DNA from: Bacillota bacterium
Lineage (GTDB): Bacteria; Bacillota; Clostridia; Christensenellales; CAG-138
DNA: 5,625 nucleotides
Assembly (NCBI GenBank): GCA_023426265.1
Contig: JAFABA010000116.1
Span: 1-5,625, forward strand
Direction of reading: 5' to 3'
Below, one piece after another: positions 5,178 to 5,625 of this stretch; position 1 is the stretch's first letter; every line of letters starts with the position of its first letter. The translations under genes and the position numbers were made by a program. The notes below the pieces were generated by a model. That model made no database searches, was not told where the DNA came from, and worked only from the letters and a program-made list of their open reading frames with translations.

Positions 5178-5572
5178 AAGCAATCCTCCGCTTTTTGTGA
5201 AAGGATACCGACCCCGTACACGCCCGCGCACAGCTTGATACGCCCGACGGGGCGGCGTGAAAGCCGGAACGCCTGCGGCGTAAAACCGGTGACGCGTTTG
5301 AAGGCTTTTGTGAACGTATCCGGGTCGAACCGGTAGGCAAGGGCGATCTCAAGGATGCTCTTCTGGGTGTTGCTCAATTCAAACGCTGCGTTTGCGACCC
5401 GGCGGGAACAAATATAGCGGTTCAGCGGCATGCCCACATGCGCTTTAAACACGCTCCGGATATGCGCAAGGGAAAATCCCGTCGCCCGCTCAAGTTCAGC
5501 GGTACGGATTTCGCCGCGCAGCCGGTTTTCCACAAACACAATCACCGACCATACCGTAAGAAAATAATCCAA
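5174..5572 (-). CDS. Small AraC-family transcriptional regulator
   Basis: A 132-residue protein consisting almost only of the AraC two-helix-turn-helix DNA-binding domain. The first unit lies at about residues 24-43 (ELERATGFSLAHIRSVFKAH, 26-45). GMPLNRYICSRRVANAAFEL (47-66) is the linker helix, and the second unit is at about 72-93, ending in the signature FTKAFKRVTGFTPQAFR (87-103). Residues 104-132 are an extra tail with no known domain, and there is no N-terminal sugar-binding cupin. The usual IAxxxGF of the second unit reads IALAYRF. The start is TTG 5572: an in-frame TAA lies three codons upstream, a short AAGGA site precedes it, and the family's usual N-terminal helix begins here. It is the first gene of a two-gene operon; its stop overlaps the next start. 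Lacking a sensor domain, it may depend on the partner protein or on a ligand bound by an unseen factor. Confidence 0.88.
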   Translation of the reverse strand: MDYFLTVWSVIVFVENRLRGEIRTAELERATGFSLAHIRSVFKAHVGMPLNRYICSRRVANAAFELSNTQKSILEIALAYRFDPDTFTKAFKRVTGFTPQAFRLSRRPVGRIKLCAGVYGVGILSQKAEDCL

Positions 5573-5615
5573 GGATCCTTACCTGCCCTATGGAACTGCT
5601 TCATGAAGTAAGAGT

Positions 5616-5621
5616 ATTGTA
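5616..5621 (-). promoter_or_regulatory. Possible extended -10 box of the AraC operon promoter
   Basis: On the minus strand TGCTACAAT gives TACAAT (5621-5616), 5 of 6 to consensus, preceded by TG at the extended -10 position (5624-5623). It lies about 43 bases before the TTG start. The -35 region falls outside the window, so this is only half a promoter. Confidence 0.5.
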
Positions 5622-5625
5622 GCAT

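Noticed and set aside
4869..5336. Plus-strand frame opposite the AraC/BtrH-N-like operon
   Set aside because: Antisense to two well-supported genes; composition is that of a reversed coding strand, with no recognised motif.

Overview
The window looks like chromosomal DNA from a Gram-positive anaerobe of the Firmicutes, probably class Clostridia. The reasons are purine-rich GGAGG-type ribosome binding sites, consensus TTGACA/TATAAT-like promoters, several TTG starts, roughly half G+C, and genes typical of that group (TipAS-type MerR, MarR, YihY, SemiSWEET, small AraC). The placement rests on style and gene content, not on a marker gene. No rRNA, tRNA, CRISPR array, transposase or phage gene is visible.

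Layout, left to right. (1) 1-714, plus: 5'-truncated MerR regulator with a C-terminal TipAS drug-binding domain and a well-placed internal start for the TipAS half, followed by an intrinsic terminator (733-760). (2) 870-1646, plus: creatininase-family metallohydrolase behind its own promoter. (3) 1649-2515, minus: YihY/BrkB six-helix membrane protein, convergent with the previous gene with only 2 bases between the stops. (4) 2516-2695: divergent control region with a strong promoter (2625-2653) and three AGGTACCT palindromes. (5) 2696-3346, plus: MarR regulator with a His/Cys/Gly/Pro-rich tail, probably autoregulated through those palindromes. (6) 3362-3614: non-coding element with about 45-base imperfect terminal inverted repeats and a chain of hairpins, ending in a good terminator; this is the oddest stretch. 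(7) 3695-3970, plus: SemiSWEET/PQ-loop transporter with its own extended -10 promoter. (8) 4049-4078: strong hairpin between convergent genes. (9) 5572 down to 4098, minus: two-gene operon of a small AraC regulator and a BtrH-N/C39-like protein, joined by a 4-base ATGA overlap.

Most genes appear to be independent units; each has its own promoter, terminator or opposite orientation. Four separate regulators or regulator-linked units in 5.6 kb suggest an accessory, environment-responsive part of the chromosome. The only tightly linked functional pair is the AraC and BtrH-N-like genes. The best candidates for something undescribed are the hairpin-rich element, the MarR with its operator triplet and metal-binding-like tail, and the AraC/BtrH-N-like pair.
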